Assembly (NCBI GenBank): GCA_037893245.1
Contig: JBAIAA010000743.1
Coordinates: 186,001-250,000, forward strand
Reading direction: 5' to 3'
Length of the DNA: 64,000 nucleotides
DNA from: Crossaster papposus
Lineage: Eukaryota > Echinodermata > Asteroidea > Velatida > Solasteridae
A program made the translations under genes and the position numbers. A model generated the notes under the pieces. That model ran no database searches and was not told where the DNA came from. It saw nothing but the letters and a program-made list of their open reading frames with translations. Numbering within the stretch: the stretch's first letter is position 1; each line of letters begins with the position of its first letter. This document shows, in pieces, positions 24,288 to 36,213 of the stretch.

Positions 24288-25826
24288 CACAGAACGCCTA
24301 ACGCGTTTATAACTTGAACACCCTTACTGTAATAAACACTTAACACGTTTATAAATTCAATAATATGAAATTAATGTGTTTTACAATTAAACACTTTGTG
24401 TGGGATAATGTGTTTAGGCGTTTAAAGGACTGGTTGTGTTTAATCACAGAACATCTATCACCGTAAATAAACGCAATGCGTTTATAAACGGTATAATCTA
24501 AAATTAATTTGTTTTAAAATTAAACACTTGTGAGAGATATGTGTTTATCGACTGGATGCGTTTAAAGTTCTATGTGTGTTTAATCACAGAACATCTATCA
24601 CTGACTAAACGTAACGCGTTTATAAATTGAGAATATGATAAATGCGTTTTAAAATTGAACACTTTGTGTGAGATATGTGTTTATCGACTGGATGCGTTTA
24701 AAGTTCTATGTGTGTTTAATCACAGAACATCTATCACTGACTAAACGTAACGCGTTTATAAATTGAGAATATGATAAATGCGTTTTAAAATTGAACACTT
24801 TGTGTGAGATATGTGTTTATCGACTGGATGCGTTTAAAGTTCTATGTGTGTTTACTCACAGAACATCTATCACTGACTAAACGTAACGCGTTTATAAATT
24901 GAAACTGTAATAAATGCGTTTTAAATTTAAACACTTTGTGTGAGATATGTGTTTATCGACTGGATGCGTTTAAAGTTCTATGTGTGTTTAATCACAGAAC
25001 ACCTATCACTGACTAAACGTAACGCGTTTATAAATTGAAACTGTGATTAATGCGTTTTAAATTTAAACACTTTGTGTGAGATATGTGTTTATCGACTGGA
25101 TGCGTTTAAAGTTATATGTGTGTTTAATCACAGAACATCTATCACTGACTAAACGTAACGCGTTTATAAATTGAGAATGTGATAAATGCGTTTTAAAATT
25201 GAACACTTTGTGTGAGATATGTGTTTATCGACTGGATGCGTTTAACGTTCTGGTTGTGTTTAATCACAGAACATCTATCACAGACTAAACGTAACGCGTT
25301 TATAAATTGAGAATGTGATAAATGCGTTTTAAATTTGAACACTTTGTGTGAGATATGTGCTAATCGACTGGATGCGTTTAAAGTTCTATAGGCCTATGTG
25401 TTTACTCACAGAACATCTATCACTGAATAAACGTAACGCGTTTATAAATTGAGAATGTGATAAATGCGTTTTAAAGTTGAACACTTTGTGTGAGATATGT
25501 GTTTATCGACTGGATGCGTTTAAAGATCTGGTTGTGTTTAATCGCAGAATATATCACTGAATAAACGTAACGGGTTTATAAATTGAGAATGTGATAGGCC
25601 TAAATGCGTTATAAATTAAACACTTTGTGGAGATATGTGTTTATCGACTGGGTGTGTTTAAAGATCTGGTTGTGTTTAATCGCAGAATATCTATCAATGA
25701 CTAAACGTAACGTGATTAATTGCGTTTTAAAATTAATAAACACTTTGTGTGAGATATTTATCGACATGCGTTTACAGTTTTGGTTGTGTTTAATCATAGA
25801 ACATCTATCACCGTGACGCCTTTAAA
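24288..25826 (+). repeat. 136-bp subterminal tandem array
   Basis: About eleven units follow the left terminus. Unit starts judged from the CTGACTAAACGTAACGCG landmark are 24601, 24737, 24873, 25009, 25145 and 25281, exactly 136 bp apart. Later units are spaced 142, 134, 140 and 114 bp, and the first units are more diverged. Each unit carries several GTTTA/GTTTAA words (GCGTTTATAAATTG, GTGTTTATCGAC, GCGTTTAAAG). The central units are almost identical, which points to recent unequal exchange. Short frames here are shadows of the array. Confidence 0.9.
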
Positions 25827-26673
25827 TATATAAATGTATATATATTTTGTTTTAACTGCACATACACCGTATCCCCCGCGTATAAAACACGCTAACTTCA
25901 CAATAATGATCGTGAATGACGTACTTCCTTCGTACTTAGATACGCCCATTTCAATCGCCCCGAAACTTAACTTACGCCAGCTGCACTATGCGCGGGAATT
26001 TTCGCGCCCTTTTGGAAATTCACTGGGTGTGTTCGAGTGTGTTACTCTACTCCCGAGTGCAGGTAAATGTTGGTTAAACTCGTGGGTCAAAGCTGCCGCG
26101 TGACGCGTGATGAGCGCGCTCAGGAATAGCCTACTTTTGCTAACACGAGAAGCACGCTCGAACGCGCACTAATATTATCACTGGTAAATGGAATCCATGC
26201 CACACAAAACGTTACGTGGGTACCTGGGAAATTGTAGCAAACGTAGTTGGACCTTTGGCGGCTTGCCAAGTACAAAGATAGCGCTTGGTGTCGCAATCCT
26301 TCGACATAATAAGTGGTTGTAATTCTAGCCACGATCTATGTCAGGCTAGGCTATGCACAGTCTGGCGATAATTTACGGACGTCATTATGTACACGTACGT
26401 ACAGTATGTACGTCGTGCGTACACGTACACACAATTGCAGCTGGCGGATGAGGACTAGACTGACGAGAAAACAAACATTTCTCCTACAATAAAGGCTACA
26501 TTGTACCGGTTTGTATGATGGATAATTTAATTGAAACGTAATAATAGAGATGAATTTGCATCAGTTGTAAATAAATTGTTCGTAACCACGTTGATTCTTG
26601 CGCGGTTTCCAGCTTTAAGTTGTAATGTTGTGTGTTGTAATTACTAGTTGTACTTTTCTACAACTGAGTTGTA

Positions 26674-26772
26674 GGCCTAGCCTAGCCCAGGTTGGACGAC
26701 GTTCTTCATTGCATTACGACTGACGTCCAGGGTATCAACGGAGGAGTCCAACCTGGGCTAGGCCTAGCCTAG
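26674..26772. repeat. Short fold-back inside the 5.6-kb element
   Basis: AGGCCTAGCCTAGCCCAGGT (continuing TGGAC) at the left and GTCCAACCTGGGCTAGGCCT (continuing AGCCTA) at the right form arms of about 25 bp around a 47-bp loop. It looks like a small nested fold-back or a recent inverted duplication. Confidence 0.7.
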
Positions 26773-27126
26773 TCAATTAAGCTGTATATGCTAAGCCTGT
26801 CGTTATGTGTTCGTGTACACACACATTATGATCTTTATTGTTAAGTATTGCACAGCCAGGGCTCGGCCACGCTGTTGTTGTGTTAGATGAACGTTGCTTT
26901 ATCCCTTAAACACCCGTTTTGAGTAGCTATTTATGACCTACTCACCTAGGCCTGCCCACGAGTTACTTTCTCTGTGAGGTCTATTCTCAAATTTGTGCAA
27001 TTTTCAATAACGTGAGTTAATTTTGCTTTGTGCAATTTTTGTTGGTTTTTTTGGGGCAATAGGTAGTCCGTGCACTTTGTTGTCAGTGATCAGGCCTTCT
27101 GCAGTAAAACTTGACAGAGTCCACAG

Positions 27127-29023
27127 GTGCTACAACATCTTTCATCGGGAAAGGAGGTTGTGGTTTGGAGAGAGCTGATTTCGGAGGCTGCGAACTACTA
27201 CATGGGGAAATACCCAAGTCTAAACAGTTCCTGCTGCATTGGGGAAAAGGTGTTCCATGCTTTCCCCAGTATTCGGCGTGAAAGAGAGAAAGAATGGGTA
27301 AGAATGGAAAAAGATCTCTCCAAATTTACATCATCCCTGATTAACTAAATTCCATCTTGAAATTGATTTTGTTCGTCACTATTTCTGCAGTTTTCTGTTG
27401 ACCTTTCTCTTAAAATGGTTCCAATATTGAGAAACTCATGTATTGCCTGTTGCTTGCAGTCTTTCTTCATCAAGTGTCTCAGCCAACGCATAAGACATCT
27501 GCGTTGGGCTGACAAAAAGAAGACTCGACCTGAAAAGAGAATGAGTGATGGCAACCATGGTGACGCTGGCAGTGCTCCCAAAGCCCCTCGTGTGGCATGC
27601 ATTCTGTGTGGCTCACCTGATGGGTTGGCAGGCCTTCAGCACCACCTACGAGCACCACCTCACCGAACTCCAGCGAGAATGGGCCAAGGGGTGACTCTAT
27701 GAACAGTGACCATCTAAATCTACTGCTCCAGGAATGCTTCCCAACAAAACCAACAGTTGATCAAGAGTTTGCCTGACTCGAAGATGGAACCCATTCTGAA
27801 GAAGTTGCCGTGTTATACAGACGGCCATGTCGTAAGTGTGGAATAATTTAATTATCGCCTTCACCATGCGTCCATGCCAAGCTTCAAATCTTCCCTATCT
27901 TAACACTTTATCTTTTATAGTTATCCCCATTAAAATCTGTTATTTTACCCACAGGTTACTGGTGAGTTCAAGAGGCTCATTGGTGCAAAGCAGTTTGATG
28001 AAATGTTGGTCAAGTCCAAGGCATTCATGTCAACAGTTGAGACACTTATCTCTTCGCCTGGAAAGGTAAGTTGAATTATTTCAGGTAAATACTTACACTA
28101 GGAAAGGGCATGATGTGATTTTGCTTTCAAAGCTATGGACCATGTGCGCTTTAAATGCAATATCATGCCCTTTCCTTTTGTTAACCATGTGTACTTTATG
28201 AGATGAAAGGACTTGTGAACTAGGTTACATTTTTTTTTAAAATTAATCTACAACCCGTTACCATGGTAAAAGGTCACTTTGTGTTTTTTGCATTTTTGAC
28301 TAAGTTCTGGGGTAATTAATTATGGTAATTCCCCTCAGAATTGGATTTTTGCAGACATTGATGTTTGATAAAAGATAACATTGTGTACCAATAAGTAGTT
28401 TTGCGTTAAGCCGCAAAGAATCTGGGGGAAGGAGATGTTGGCAGAGGGTGAACCCCCCCCCCCCCCCCCCCCCCCCCCTCCAAGTTTTTCTGCAATTGTG
28501 CCTGAACTTTTTCTGATGGTGGGTGAAACCTTTGGTGAGGCCAAACAAAATAAATGGTGTGTTTACGCTAACGGCTTGGGAATGTCAAGATAAATGAAAG
28601 CCATTTGCCAGATATTAAAGTTTACTATGGTGTCCCAGCAAAATTATAGAGGCTTTTTTTTTTTTCTTTTTTTTCTGTCGGTTGCCTGAAATCAGAGTAC
28701 ATGTACTTTGAAAGGCTACCCATAATTTAGGGTACTGCTTTTGTTATGGAAATGCCCTTGGGTTCTTCAGTTTTACACTTTACAAACATCGCTACCCTGA
28801 AAAGTAGCGAGTCTCAATATTTTGGTTTAAATGTTTTTTGCCTGATAAGTACAATGTATTATTGTTGATTTTTAGGATATACCAGACAAGGAAATAGAAT
28901 CTTCCTTCGCCATAAAGATCACCACACCTGCTGGTTTTGAGGACTGATGGCAACCTGAAGGCAGTGTTCGTGATTGGTGATGGGGGGTCCATTATTAGAT
29001 GCAAGGAAATGGTAGCTCATTGA
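27127..29023 (+). pseudogene. Degraded multi-exon gene carried by the 5.6-kb element
   Basis: Four exons can be drawn, all with phase-0 GT-AG junctions. Exon 1 is 27127-27297: it starts after a CCACAG acceptor, has no ATG, and contains VVWRELISEA, so an exon further upstream is implied. Exon 2 is 27460-27831; its start joins EKEW to SFFIKCLSQRIRHLRW and it later reads KMEPILKKLPCYTDGHV. Exon 3 is 27955-28065, VTGEFKRLIGAKQFDEMLVK. Exon 4 begins at 28876 with DIPDKEI. The frame changes about twice inside exon 2 and once inside exon 4, where NLKAVFVIGDGG continues in a second frame to a stop at 29021-29023. The product is unknown. The W-SFF-K-LS-RIR-LRW block recalls, weakly and from memory, multi-copy proteins of fish and invertebrates often labelled SAMD3-like. 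It is not a transposase I recognise. Confidence 0.6.
28453..28478 (+). repeat. Poly-C tract, 26 C
   Basis: A homopolymer in the intron between exons 3 and 4 of the degraded gene. It produces poly-Gly frames on the minus strand that are artefacts. Confidence 0.9.
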
Positions 29024-29401
29024 CTCGTAATAAGGTGAACAAGTTATTAACAAAATATTGTGGTCAGAGGAGTTTGATAATTTTAGTAGGATTGTTTGTT
29101 AGGAGTGTTCTTTATATTAAGAGTTAGTACATTTGTAAAGTACTTATGAATCAAATAGTTACATGTACAATTATTTGGAACATTTACAACTCTGTGATGA
29201 CATTAAGAAGTGTTTGAACCTAACATGATTATCATGTTGGCCTGTTTTCGTTGTTTTCGTTTAAACAAGCATTGTGACAAACTTGATTTTATCCCAAACA
29301 ATTGTCCAAAGCTACACGATGTAATGTATTTCTCACAAGGGTTAGCATTTTGTATGCAGCATGTGAATGAAAAACCCCATTTGAAACTGTGTTACTAGTA
29401 A

Positions 29402-29876
29402 CACACTTAAATATGTTGATGAACACCCGAATCCTGTATAACAAACGCCTGCTTAAAATGTTTATTAGGATGTTTAAAACCTAAACATAGTAATAATTAT
29501 AAACGCGTTATTCTGTTTATAATCTGTTACAGGCTGTAAACACGTCATTGCATTTATAGGTTAAACACCTAAACACAATGTAAACGTCATTTAAACACTT
29601 TGTATGTTTATAAATTAAACATCTAGAATACCGATAAACATGTATAAGTGTTTATATCTTAAACACCGACCGTTTTTAAATAAACGCATAACGTGTTCCA
29701 ATGAAAAACATGTTTAAAAAATAAACTGGTGGTGTTTACTGTTAAACACGTGTCCTGCTTCAATTTAAACGTGTTCATGTTGTAAACGGCATTTGTTTTA
29801 AAAACGTGTCAAAACGTTTATAAACTGTTACGTTTTGGTGTTTATTCGGGCGTTTAGATCATAAACATTGGGTTTT
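29402..29876 (+). repeat. Right subterminal TAAAC/GTTTA-rich region
   Basis: More than twenty AAAC and GTTT words in both orientations fill the last 475 bp before the right terminus (for example AAACGCG, GTGTTTATATC, TTAAACACG). The sequence TTTAAACACTTTGT is shared with the left array in the same orientation. Unlike the left side there is no regular tandem period. Subterminal motif clusters of this kind serve as transposase-binding sites in several DNA transposon families. That role here is inference. Confidence 0.65.
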
Positions 29877-29884
29877 ACAGTGTA

Positions 29885-32688
29885 GTTAAACTCTTGAAGA
29901 AAACATGTGCGCATTATGACTGTGTGGGTGTTGATGTTGTAACAGAATTATAAAAGATAACAGATTTCACCAAAATGCAACTCACACAAAGGAGAAATGT
30001 GTTCAAGAAAGTTCCAGATGACGTATTTTTTATTTTAATATTTGACCAGAACCATACATTTCACAGGAAACAAGGCAATGCTTGAAGCATTGTAACACTG
30101 CGTAGGTTGTAAAATTAACCCCAACATTTAACTAATAGGAAATGACTTGTCTTCTTGATTGAATTGATTGAAAACAGGATAAAGTGAAGACGAAAAGTAC
30201 CTGATATTCTCTGTTTCATAACCGAGCAACATTCGAAGAGGGAAAGGAAGAAAAAGAGAGAAGATAGAACTTGGTCCAATAATGATTGAGCCCCAATCGG
30301 CCCGTAGACGACCATCGGACAGATTGGCGTTAATCAACACAATTACCGCCCACACGGAGCATCTCTCGTGGTTTGCTACATCACGCACGCACATGTACAC
30401 GCGCGCTGCATGCATACCATTTACGACCCATGCAGGCGAAGAATCAAAACCCTCGTACTCTTCAAGTCGCGCCGGTCCAATCGCGACAACTCCAGCTCAT
30501 TGAGAGTTGTGTATTGACAATGTATGATATACCCCGTGTTTGCCCAATTTTGGCAAATTATATTTGTTCGATGCCTTTACGCTCAATCTTACCACACACC
30601 GGACTGGGAGTAAATGTACGACGAGCAAGTACTAAACAGCGGAGCGGGCGCGGAGCCGGGGAGACGGCACCGGGTGAGCCGGCCCTGGACTTTGTCCAGT
30701 CGCTCGGCGGACGATGATGCCGGGGTCGGGCACCCATTGATTTAATCAGACGCGCAAACACAACGAACGATGATTGCGTATTATGATCGACTATGCACGC
30801 TTACATTTTTTAATTTTGTAAATGGACCTGCGGTGTTGACATTTATGAAACCAAACGCGTGTGGTTAATTTGTGGTGTTTCGTGGGGTCTTTCTGTGTGG
30901 ATTTGGTTATTGGTCATAAACAAAGGCGATCTGTCACACTTGACTAGCGAAACACGAGCCGTCATTCTCAACGGGGCGGGGCGTCTGTCCAAGTAAAATT
31001 GAAACAGTCTTCGATGACGAAATCGCATACACAAAACTGCAGGCCTTTAAATCAGACTTATTATGATATATACGAGAATACGATACAAACATTAAACTTT
31101 CACATTCGGCATCTATAAATCGGGCGAAAACGAATGGTCCCATTCGAAGAACTGTTTACTCCTTATACATGTATAATTCTGAAACTCGAACTTTAGCCCT
31201 GCGACATTTCCGTATCTTCCATCCAAACAAGAATTACCTTTAATTCCCGTTTAAATGTTTTTATAACAAAAATATATTCTTTCTGGATACGGATCCAAGC
31301 GTTTCTTGAATGCAGACAGGTGACATGAAGGAATCTATCTAGTATAGTATAGTGCATTAGTAAAAGAGAAAAGGTAGCTCATTGTACGGAACAACAAATC
31401 ATCAAAGAAAAGAAAATCTACCACCATCCCGGCAACTTTTGGTACTGAAATAGCCGCAACATTGAGGTTTGTGCTCATGAATATGGAAATCCGCATTAGC
31501 ATAACAACTAAAAAGACACCGAAATGTCATTGATAAACGAAAATTACATTTCCTGGAGCCCTTGAAACTTTTCATACAGAATGAACCACAAAAAGTGTTT
31601 ACTCATCCTAACGAGAGAACAAAAACTAAAGAGTTCATAATCGGTATAGAAGAAAACCGATTTGGCGGCCGATTCTTTCTGACGTCCGTGAGTCACGCGT
31701 GGCGTGGATTAATACAGATGAAGGACGTGAACTTGAGATAATAATCTTGGGTATTATAATAAACGGGCCAACAATTTGTGCCCCACTAACACAAGTAATT
31801 GTTTTCTATTCAAGACGAGACAAAGTGAGCACGACTACAGTTCCAACTTCCTGTAACTAAAGACAACTGCGACGGTCAAAGTTTGCAAAACCACAGAAAA
31901 ACTCGAAATTAATGCAGGACGCCCGCACATTATTTTACATTTCCTTCAAAATGATGATGATGGTGATGATGATGATGATGATGATGATAATCAATAATGA
32001 AGAGGGAAGCGGTACGTGCAAGTTGCTTTTTTTGGTTGTCATGTGCCATTTCCTGCTCCAGTATGTATTTTCAAAGCAGTCGGCCGGAGCTACATCCCCC
32101 TCCACACCGTCAGTGCTCCCAGTGCACCCTGCGCCCAGTTGCCGTAGGCAGGTGCCGTTTCTATGATTTTTCAGAGGGTGTGTTCCGTGCAACCTTACAA
32201 TGATGATGTATACACCACGCCAGTACCATTTTCGATCAAACAAAAACGTTCCCGTTATAAGAAAAGTCAATGCCAATTGCCCAACCGCAGTCATGTTTTA
32301 AAGCCAGAAGAAAAAGGACATTTTAAGGTTATGTGATTATGAACATAAACCACAAAGGACAGAAAGAAAAAAATGGATTCGTCATGTAGGAAGCGAGCTA
32401 GCGGCTTGATCTCCTTAATACTTGCCCGACTTGGAGAGTTGTAGGGTCAGATAAGCTCAAGAGTGGTACACACAGGCCTATCGAATCAATAACCGAAAAA
32501 TCGGTTTATCCACTGGTTGATCTTGGGGTGAAAAAAGATGCGGTTTAGAAGGCCCTTCATCCGTCTTCACACTCGGCAATACATGTACAACACGTAGACC
32601 TATACATAGACTCTAAAGGATACAGATAAGTAAATGAATTGCCCTAGGCTATGGACCTCAGTGATAATACCCCCAGCCCTCAAGATCA
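29885..32688. other. Gene-less stretch
   Basis: No recognised exon. Frames at 30115-30761 on both strands are Arg/Ser-rich without a domain. A GC-rich patch occupies about 30600-30720. Confidence 0.5.
31951..31989 (+). repeat. (ATG)n microsatellite
   Basis: About twelve ATG/GTG triplets. They generate poly-Met and poly-Ile frames that are not genes. Confidence 0.9.
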
Positions 32689-32934
32689 GGGGCCAATTTC
32701 ATTGAGCTGCTAAGCACAACAATTTGCTTAGTATGAAAATTTGTCTTTGGCAAAAACAAGGTTATATACAGACCAAATGTTCACGTGATCTTTATTGTTT
32801 TCGATTGATAATCAGCTGGTTTTTGGCTTAGCATAAAAAAACGTAGAATTTTGGCTGGTAACCTGTTTTCAATTAGCAAGACTTTTTTGTGCTAAGCAAA
32901 GTTTTGTGCTTAGCAGCCCTATGAAATTGGCCCC
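32689..32934. mobile_element. GGCCAATTTCAT-type MITE, copy 3
   Basis: The ends GGGGCCAATTTCATTGAGCT and GCCCTATGAAATTGGCCCC are imperfect inverted repeats. The interior carries GCTAAGCACAACAATTTGC, CAGCTGGTTTTTG and TGGCTGGTAACCTG, common to the family. No coding capacity. Confidence 0.8.
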
Positions 32935-35636
32935 AGGAAAAATACTCGCAGCTCTCAAAGGTGTTTGAGACACCGATCAAATACAAAACTTGCAATGTCG
33001 TCATCTTTCATTTTTGGGAGAAAATTGCCTCTAATGACAATCACCTGATTAGTCCTGATTAGGCTGAAGCCAATCGCAATTTGTTTTTATATGATGCATA
33101 TACAAAATAGTGCAACCTTGTGGCCTAATTGTATCCAACATTATTATTATTATTAATTTCTTTCAGGTAATGAAACCAAGGATTCCTCATAAGAAATACA
33201 ATGTCGTAGTCCTCCTCACAGCTTCCACTCATTTATATATAAACTGTCAAATTCATGGTTCACAAATCGCTCCAATAGCGTATAGGCAAGTTGGGTCCTA
33301 TTTACCGACCTGCATCGTTTTACATTTCAATTTATTTATTAATTTCTAAGGTAAAAACATTAAAATACAGACAATACAAAAATACAATAACTATATACAA
33401 GAGGCAAGAGTTAAACAAAAATACACAAATAAATTTAAAAATAAACATTTTAAAGACAGGACAATGGCATATCTAAAGGATCACACAAAAAGTAACTAGT
33501 TACTATCTACATGAGACGAATCTTGGGAGGAATGTCGCGTCCGAATTACATGGTTATGGGTAGCTTGCGCCAATCAAGGAGCTACCTCTATGCACCGACA
33601 CACATGTACCAGTGCCCGTGGAAGCGACCGAAGAAGCCACTTCGAACGAACACGTTCAATACATGCACACTGTTTGTGCTACATTAATGAGTTCTGAAAG
33701 TTAAGTTAATTTTTGCCGCATCCACGTCCCGCCTTATCGAAGACCACCACCTGTTTCGCACGCCAACTTTTCATGATGGTTACGTGGATATCTTTCATGT
33801 AGCGGGCAGCTGTTAATGTTGCATGTCACATAGCCATTGCGGAAATGAGGAATGCCATCATTCCATAGCGGCCAACTGTTGATTTTCTACAGTTGCACAT
33901 GCACTTCTTAAGGTACCAGAATGACTGATTTTGGACTCCTGCCAACAATCACAGGTAATAAACATCAAGCTTAAAATATTCCACACAAACAAATATTGTT
34001 TTTTTGTTACAACGGAGGTTTGCTCCTTGCCCTATGGTTTAATCACCCCGAAGCAAACGAATCACAAACTACAATTAAAGAAAATGTTCCCAAGCAGGCC
34101 ACTTTACTCGGATCAATTATAAGGCTATTTTATCTCTTGCCATGGAATACAAAGAAGTGAATAACAGTGGGTCGTAAAGTATTGCCTGATACGACCTGTC
34201 TTAGTCGTGACCACCCACACGTGAAAAAAATATTGGCCTGAACCTGATGGGCCAAATCATCCCTCGAAGATCTTGAGTCGACAACGAGACTTGTTGACAA
34301 GGCATCATGGTCTACTTTCCTCCGGCACACACCGTCATCTCCGTCATTCAAATTAGAGAAATGGTCGAGAAAGAAAAAAAAGAGAAAAATCAGACCACAA
34401 CGTCTCATCTGAAAGTGAAAGCCGACCTTGACAGGCTTCAAGTTTTTTTTTCTTTCTCTGCTTTCTTCTTCGTTTTTCTGAAGGGAATTTAATTTTAGCC
34501 AAAAGGGAGGTGGCTGTGATATAGCTCTCCTCACGCTACCACCTGGTCCTGCCCACGGACCTGTTATCATGGCCCACATTGCAATCAGAGAAATCCCCTT
34601 GCCTTACGGGTGTCAGCAGGTGCCGTGGATGGACGGGGGAGCTGGTATAGGATGCTGGCCTCTCCAGCTGCCCTGGCAAAAAAAGGGGGGTTATAAAACC
34701 CTACTGTAACTCTAGCATGACATCCCCTCCTATGTCGTTAGAGTCTGTGTCATCACCCCAAACACAAGTACAACTACAAGAGCTATAACCCCAGTCCTTC
34801 GCTCTGTCTCTCTCGCTGCCACCACACTACTGTCTGCCATATTAACCCAGATATGTTGGCTTGTATTAATATACCGGGAAACGATGAGGCCACTTATAAC
34901 GCGGCCACCGGTCTGAGAGAGAGAGAGGGAGAGAGCGAGAGGGATGGGATTAAGGGGCTTGTTGCCTGGTTGATGTCTAAAGCGAACCAAGGTCACGGCT
35001 CAACAACAGTTAAAAAAGGCAGCCCTGTATGCTAGTCATATAGATTTGTTGGATGATTGTCACATTGCTACATTGCTGAAAAGCAGTGGGATTATAAGAT
35101 AGTTCAAGATGGAATTTGCACTTCCCCTTCTTAACAAGTGGGGGATTAAACACGTTTGTGGTGAGATGGACTTTAAATTATGCGATAATGCTAATAGTTA
35201 TCCGTTACATCTTGCATTATCCATGATTTATATACAACTGCAATTTTCCCAAAATGTGTTGTTAATGTTGTTAACTACATTTTGTGTTTTTGTGCAAACT
35301 CATAAATGTTCTCCAAATATTCTCCAACATTAGACATTTCAGTGTGACGAATATGAAATGAAAAAAAAGTGATTTTATAATTATAAACAATAATTCTTTC
35401 AGGTAATGAATCCCACAAGTCTTTAAAAGTACCCGAGGCACTGTACTCACATCAAGCCTGCAGAAGACAATGAGAAGATGCGAGGAAAACTATGCTCAAT
35501 AGAATGGACCCTCTTTTGTTTTCCTAGATATCTAAAAAGAATTGCTGAGATTCAGGGAACACATTGACCAACACAAAAAAGGAGGGAGGGGTTCCTCTGC
35601 CTTTTATATCACAAAAAGTCACTACAAACTATCTCG
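32935..35636. other. Gene-less stretch
   Basis: The minus frame 34130-34579 (149 codons) has no recognised domain and contains a low-complexity Phe run. No splice-consistent exon was found. TTTCAGGTAATGAA occurs at about 33163 and 35398 without further shared sequence. Confidence 0.45.
34914..34943 (+). repeat. (GA)n microsatellite
   Basis: An impure GA run of about 30 bp. Confidence 0.85.
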
Positions 35637-35850
35637 TGTAGCGGTTATTGTATTTTTTTCAAGGCACTTGGGTAAACTTACCCGGTTTTCCCTCTGCCTT
35701 CCTCTATGGTTAAAATAACCCACAAGAAATTTTGGCGAAGAAAAAGATAAACGTTCGGATAGCCCAAATCGAACCACAGACCTTTCGATCCATATATCAC
35801 CTTTCTACCAACTAGCGAGATGGTTGAGGACAGCCGTATTTTACAGTTCT
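35637..35850 (-). mobile_element. Second copy of the tRNA-like/TIR element, truncated
   Basis: It matches 15352-15560: TGTAGCGGTT end, TTACCCGGTTTTCCCT, a purine-rich GAAGAAAAAGATAAACGTT segment and AACCACAGACCTTTCGA. The B-box is worn (AAATCGAACC on the plus strand). The right half of the other copy, including its GAACCGCTACA end, is absent here. Confidence 0.65.
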
Positions 35851-35973
35851 TTAATGTAGCTGAGTTACCATTGTTCTTTCTTATGAATACACAATTTACG
35901 CACTACCCCGGTACTAGTATGTTCCTATACCATAGCTTCATCGTGTGCCAAACATGCTCCGATATACATGTAC

Positions 35974-36213
35974 CAGGGATGTAGTCGAGTCCATCACAAG
36001 TCCCTGCAAGTCCCTGTAAGTCCCTGCAAGTCCATCACAAGTCCTCCAGTTCCAATTCAAATCGCAAGCTATTCAAATCAGCTTTGACAAAAGCATTCCT
36101 TTGTCATTGTTCATCCAGTTACATGTACTTGTGACTGCCTCTATGAAGGGACTTGTGACTGGCTTCACGAAAGGACTTGTGAAAGGACTTGCAGGGACTC
36201 GACTACAACCCTG
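35974..36213. mobile_element. 240-bp hAT-type MITE
   Basis: The terminal inverted repeats CAGGGATGTAGTCGAGTCC and GGACTCGACTACAACCCTG match at 17 of 19 positions when aligned from the ends. The flanks are ACATGTAC and ACATGTAT, an 8-bp target-site duplication with one change. Eight-bp duplications and CAGGG ends are typical of the hAT superfamily. Inside are several AAGTCC/GGACTT words (CAAGTCCCTGCAAGTCCCTG), which resemble the minisatellite unit at 37.1 kb. No coding capacity. Confidence 0.8.

Larger units (their letters stand above)
24275..29884 (+). mobile_element. 5.6-kb TIR element with subterminal arrays and internal exons
   Basis: The left terminus is TACACTGAAAAACC (24275-24288). The right terminus is GGTTTTACAGTGTA (29871-29884), its inverted repeat with one mismatch in 14. 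Just inside lie GTTTA/TAAAC-rich subterminal regions: a 136-bp tandem array at the left and a non-tandem but related segment at the right, sharing TTTAAACACTTTGT. Between them sits a spliced, degraded coding region (27127-29023). CACTG...CAGTG termini with long subterminal repeats resemble EnSpm/CACTA elements. No 3-bp target-site duplication is seen (flanks TTA and TAG), although GT follows and precedes the TACACTG form on both sides. No transposase was recognised, so the class stays open. Confidence 0.65.

Noticed and set aside
24288-25826. CRISPR-like array
   Set aside because: The 136-bp units are contiguous tandem repeats without distinct spacers, in an animal genome.
34130-34579. 149-codon minus-strand frame
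   Set aside because: Low-complexity Phe and Arg/Glu runs over a homopurine tract; no known family.
33160-35415. Shared TTTCAGGTAATGAA at about 33163 and 35398, looking like a splice-acceptor exon start
   Set aside because: The match does not extend and neither site opens a convincing reading frame.
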